The notes under the pieces: model-generated
Seen by the model: the letters and a program-made list of their open reading frames with translations, nothing else
Database searches by the model: none
What the model was told of the DNA's origin: nothing
Part shown: piece after piece, positions 61,744 to 64,000 of the stretch
How the letters are laid out: each line of letters begins with the position of its first letter
Position numbering within the stretch: the first letter of the stretch is position 1
Position numbers and translations under genes: made by a program
Source: Thalassospira australica
Lineage (GTDB): Bacteria; Pseudomonadota; Alphaproteobacteria; Rhodospirillales; Thalassospiraceae
DNA length: 64,000 nucleotides
Direction of reading: 5' to 3'
Assembly: GCF_000763295.1 (NCBI RefSeq)
Contig: NZ_JRJE01000004.1
Location: 62,001-126,000, forward strand

Positions 61744-62169
61744 ATGCGTTTTAGTTACCCGGTTGATCTCAGCGACGATGGCGCAGGCGGTGTTTTGGCG
61801 GTTGTCCCCGATATCACCGGCTGCGCAACCGATGGCACGACAGAACAGGAAGCACTCAGCAACAGTGCCGATGCGCTTGAGGAAGCCATAGCCGCCGCAA
61901 TGATGGCAAAGGAAGTTATTCCGATGCCATCCCCCAACAATGGACGCCCGACCGTCACCCTTGGCACATTGATGGCCGCCAAGGCCGCCCTTTACATCAC
62001 CATGCGCGAAACCGGTACAAACAACACCGCCCTTGCGGCAAAGATGGGCCTCGCCGAAACCGAAATTCGCCGCATGCTTGATCCGCGTCATGCGACGAAG
62101 ATCGGGCGGCTGGAAGATGCGTTGGCTTTGTTGGGGCGGCGGATTTCTGTGGTGGTGGAGGCGGCTTAG
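61744..62169 (+). CDS. hicB: HicB-family antitoxin
   Basis: 141 residues. FSYPVDLSDDGAGGVLAVVPDITGCATDGTTEQEALSNSADALEEAIAAAM is the partial RNase H-like HicB fold. The C-terminal NTALAAKMGLAETEIRRMLDPRHATKIGRLEDALALLGRRISVVV is a helix-turn-helix, so it both neutralises HicA and represses the operon. Confidence 0.92.
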   Translation: MRFSYPVDLSDDGAGGVLAVVPDITGCATDGTTEQEALSNSADALEEAIAAAMMAKEVIPMPSPNNGRPTVTLGTLMAAKAALYITMRETGTNNTALAAKMGLAETEIRRMLDPRHATKIGRLEDALALLGRRISVVVEAA

Positions 62170-62192
62170 GTGGGGTGATACTCTGGGAAATA

Positions 62193-62234
62193 AATCTGTC
62201 CCCTTTTTTCCCAATCTGTCCCCTTTTTTTTCCC
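62193..62234. repeat. Tandem repeat AATCTGTCCCCTTTTTT-CCC
   Basis: Two copies (62193-62212 and 62213-62234) differ only in T-run length, 6 against 8. It lies between hicB and the AT-rich gene pair. Confidence 0.7.
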
Positions 62235-62272
62235 AAAGAAGGGAGGGCGCACGTCTCCCAGTCGAATTTCTC

Positions 62273-62485
62273 TCATCGAGTAACCGGAAGGTCTTTGGTA
62301 GCCATTGCGACAGTTGCTGTTACGCTGGCGAAAAAGCTCAAGGCGAAGTCTCTAACAAGTTTTATCATCATATTGGCCTCCCAATTCATCGACTTTTGGT
62401 CGAAAAGTGACACTGTCAAAATGGCGAAAAGGCTTATGATTATAATCCAAGGTAGGGCTACTGAAGCAATGGCGCCCCAGCACAA
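62273..62485 (-). CDS. Possible small membrane protein, partner of 62537-63565
   Basis: 70 residues with two hydrophobic stretches (VALPWIIIISLFAILTVSLF and LSFFASVTATVAMA). It lies 51 bp downstream of the larger minus-strand gene, AT-rich like it, so it may be its operon partner. The only in-frame start is TTG 62485; no ribosome-binding site is well placed. Evidence is weak. Confidence 0.35.
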   Translation of the reverse strand: MCWGAIASVALPWIIIISLFAILTVSLFDQKSMNWEANMMIKLVRDFALSFFASVTATVAMATKDLPVTR

Positions 62486-62536
62486 TGGCTGCCAAAAACA
62501 TCCCTTCTAATCAAATTTTGATAAGTGAATACTATA

Positions 62537-63565
62537 TCAATAATCAAACTTCTCGTCTTCTTCATCTAAAATACTTTCAAAAACAAGATGCTTTACAATA
62601 TTCTGAGAGTCCCTCACGTAATAGAACACCATCACAATCTCTTCTTTTTTCATTGCCTCGATCAGGTCTACTGTTTCGCCAGATTTTTTCCCCCCACGGA
62701 CAACAAACGACATAGGCCTTTCAAATTCTTCTGAACGAAATTTTCCCCAACCGGTTTCTTTATCGAAGCGCACTATCTCTCCAGCAAGAGAACTGGGAAC
62801 CATGTCCATTTCGCGCCCAGATAGCCTCTCAATAGTTCTCCCATCCATAAAGGAGAAGGGACGAATTATCTTTCCGCTAGAAAGGTACAATTTCTCTGCC
62901 GAGCGAGACAATGGCTTACCAATTTCAACAAACTGCCCGCTAACCTTATCAACGAGCTTCCTCTGCGCATCTTCATCAATCTTTTGCAACTCTCGCTGAT
63001 ATGGCTCTATCGCTTCTTCTCTAATTTGTGCTGCCTCGATAGCATCTTTTCGATTTTCCAAATCCTGTCGGGTAGCGTCACCAATACCTGCAGTCTCAAG
63101 CGCGGACTTAACGATAGACAATGCTTGTTCCGTAGTTAAAGCCATCAAACGCATCCGCTCAGTTTCCTGTTCAGATTGCTTTGTCCGTTCTTGTTCTTGC
63201 AGTGTAGCTTGCTCAGCTAATTGCACACTGTCAGCCAACAAATTCTTTTTAGGAAGAACAGCGTCAAAAGCCCATGCGACCATAACATCTATGGGCACTT
63301 TTAAAAAAGCGTCAGCGAGATGTGGCAGTACGGGCCCAATAATTTCCAGCCCCCAACTTCCTGCTACAGGTGCAGGAATTCGATAATCAGCATTGATTCG
63401 CGAAGTAATTTTCTTAGGAACACGACCATTACGGCGAAATGTCTCCAAAGTGGAGATTAATCGCGAGGCTCCATACATAAACCGAGAGGCTTCATAAAAG
63501 TTGAGCTGATGATTTGCTGCAGAAGCCCCATCAAAGTTAAAGCTCAGAACTACTTCGTCTGTCAC
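62537..63565 (-). CDS. Unrecognised island protein with central coiled coil
   Basis: 342 residues if the start is GTG 63565 (GGTGGGG five bases upstream); an in-frame ATG at 63628 adds a hydrophobic stretch that I judge spurious. Order: beta-rich N-terminus with LNFYEASRFMYGASRLISTLETFRR (1-50), a glycine/proline hydrophobic region (PAPVAGSWGLEIIGPVLPHLADAFLKVPIDVMVAWAFDAVL), a long charged helix (LAEQATLQEQERTKQSEQETERMRLM), then a C-terminal beta-rich domain (GEIVRFDKETGWGKFRSEEFERPMSFVVRGG, like a small barrel). Codon use is AT-rich against the neighbours. I do not recognise the function; mobile-element or defence cargo is possible. Confidence 0.6.
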   Translation of the reverse strand: MTDEVVLSFNFDGASAANHQLNFYEASRFMYGASRLISTLETFRRNGRVPKKITSRINADYRIPAPVAGSWGLEIIGPVLPHLADAFLKVPIDVMVAWAFDAVLPKKNLLADSVQLAEQATLQEQERTKQSEQETERMRLMALTTEQALSIVKSALETAGIGDATRQDLENRKDAIEAAQIREEAIEPYQRELQKIDEDAQRKLVDKVSGQFVEIGKPLSRSAEKLYLSSGKIIRPFSFMDGRTIERLSGREMDMVPSSLAGEIVRFDKETGWGKFRSEEFERPMSFVVRGGKKSGETVDLIEAMKKEEIVMVFYYVRDSQNIVKHLVFESILDEEDEKFDY

Positions 63566-63628
63566 AAAGACCCCACCATCTGTGTATACAACCAACAGAA
63601 CGATGGCGAACAAATCACTCAAATACAA

Positions 63629-63949
63629 CTAAAAAAAGAATAACCTCGAACCTATAATGCAAACTATTCTTCACCCTTGAACAGTTATGCGCCTCGTTTG
63701 TAGCAAGCAAATGTTTATATGTCAGGGGAAGAGCCCCCCGTAAGGTTCATAATTGCCTCCCTCAAGTAGCGCTTTCAACCAATGCAAATGAGGGATTTGT
63801 AAAAATCAGCCTTTGGGCTGTTTTTTATCCTTGGGCTTTGCCCTGCGGACCATCGCCCGATGGGCGACGTCTCTCGAAAGCTGCGTGCCTCGCTTTCTCG
63901 CGAACCAGTGTTTTTTTTTTGGGGGGGGCAAGCCCTCGCTGAGGTTGCC
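63629..63949. other. Right-edge intergenic region with homopolymer tract
   Basis: No gene is seen. A T10-G8 tract occurs at 63911-63928. CGCCC and GGGCG near 63855 can form a short hairpin. The terminator next to the partial tRNA lies to the right. Confidence 0.5.
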
Positions 63950-63992
63950 AATTAAAAACCCCGCCAGGCTTTGCCTGACGGGGTTTTTAATT
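63950..63992 (-). terminator. Strong terminator just downstream of a minus-strand tRNA end
   Basis: AATTAAAAACCCCG and CGGGGTTTTTAATT form a perfect 14-bp stem, with an inner CAGGC/GCCTG extension. It directly follows the CCA at 63992-63994 on the minus strand. Confidence 0.85.
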
Positions 63993-64000
63993 GGTAGCCG
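63992..64000 (-). tRNA. Partial tRNA 3' end cut by the right edge
   Basis: On the minus strand the last nine bases read CGGCTACCA, identical to the end of the fragment at 61381-61411, and run into the adjoining terminator. The body should lie beyond the window. Only nine bases are visible, so the call is tentative. Confidence 0.45.

Noticed and set aside
63565-63628. N-terminal membrane anchor on the 62537-63565 protein
   Set aside because: The hydrophobic stretch exists only if the ATG at 63628 is used; the GTG at 63565 has the better ribosome-binding site.

Overview
The window looks like a chromosomal segment of a marine alphaproteobacterium of the Rhodospirillales, most like Thalassospira. 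This is an inference from gene content and protein style: PII/GlnA pairing, TRAP and HAAT transporters, many PAS-GGDEF and EAL proteins, moderate GC. It was not tested by a search. A housekeeping and uptake backbone is interrupted by several accessory patches.

1-19.7 kb: part of a nonribosomal peptide (NRPS) locus. It starts with the end of a condensation-domain protein cut by the window edge. A 1167-residue module follows, whose adenylation domain is interrupted between core motifs A2 and A3 by a methyltransferase, then carrier and thioesterase domains. A convergent 4'-phosphopantetheinyl transferase, a pair of cyclic-peptide-type ABC exporters (15.6-18.9 kb) and a type II thioesterase (18.9-19.6 kb) complete the set. 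Between these lie an SPFH/DUF697-like membrane cassette (5.4-8.3 kb), a four-gene operon in which every junction is a 4-bp ATGA overlap (8.4-12.9 kb: periplasmic sensor, sensor-HAMP-MFS fusion, TrpX-like binding protein, GNAT enzyme), an orphan TAXI binding protein and a diaminopropionate ammonia-lyase.

19.7-26.4 kb: accessory zone. A gene-poor stretch with an excisionase-like small gene abuts tRNA-His. Next is a Gfo/Idh/MocA oxidoreductase whose terminator has been split by a 1550-bp IS1182-like element with an 8-bp target duplication. Then come a LysR regulator, a divergent rhodanese and a HEPN-like protein.

26.4-45 kb: mostly backbone. It holds an aminotransferase, glnB-glnA with a sigma-54-type promoter, a PAS-GGDEF protein, an OsmC protein, two alpha/beta hydrolases, adenosine deaminase, two tandem TPR-sulfotransferase fusions, an AraC regulator, an EAL phosphodiesterase, and a TetR regulator divergent from an NmrA-like protein with a repeated palindromic operator.

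44-56 kb: a TRAP transporter operon with its GntR regulator, an AraC regulator, a LysR regulator, and a complete branched-chain-amino-acid-type ABC transporter (livK, then livGFHM) with a long UUCG-capped hairpin after livK.

56-64 kb: two EamA exporters, a diguanylate cyclase translationally coupled to a GNAT gene, an ArsR-SRPBCC pair with what looks like a leaderless promoter, then a small island with HicAB and an unrecognised AT-rich gene pair. The island lies between two convergent tRNA 3'-end sequences, one a fragment and one running off the right edge.
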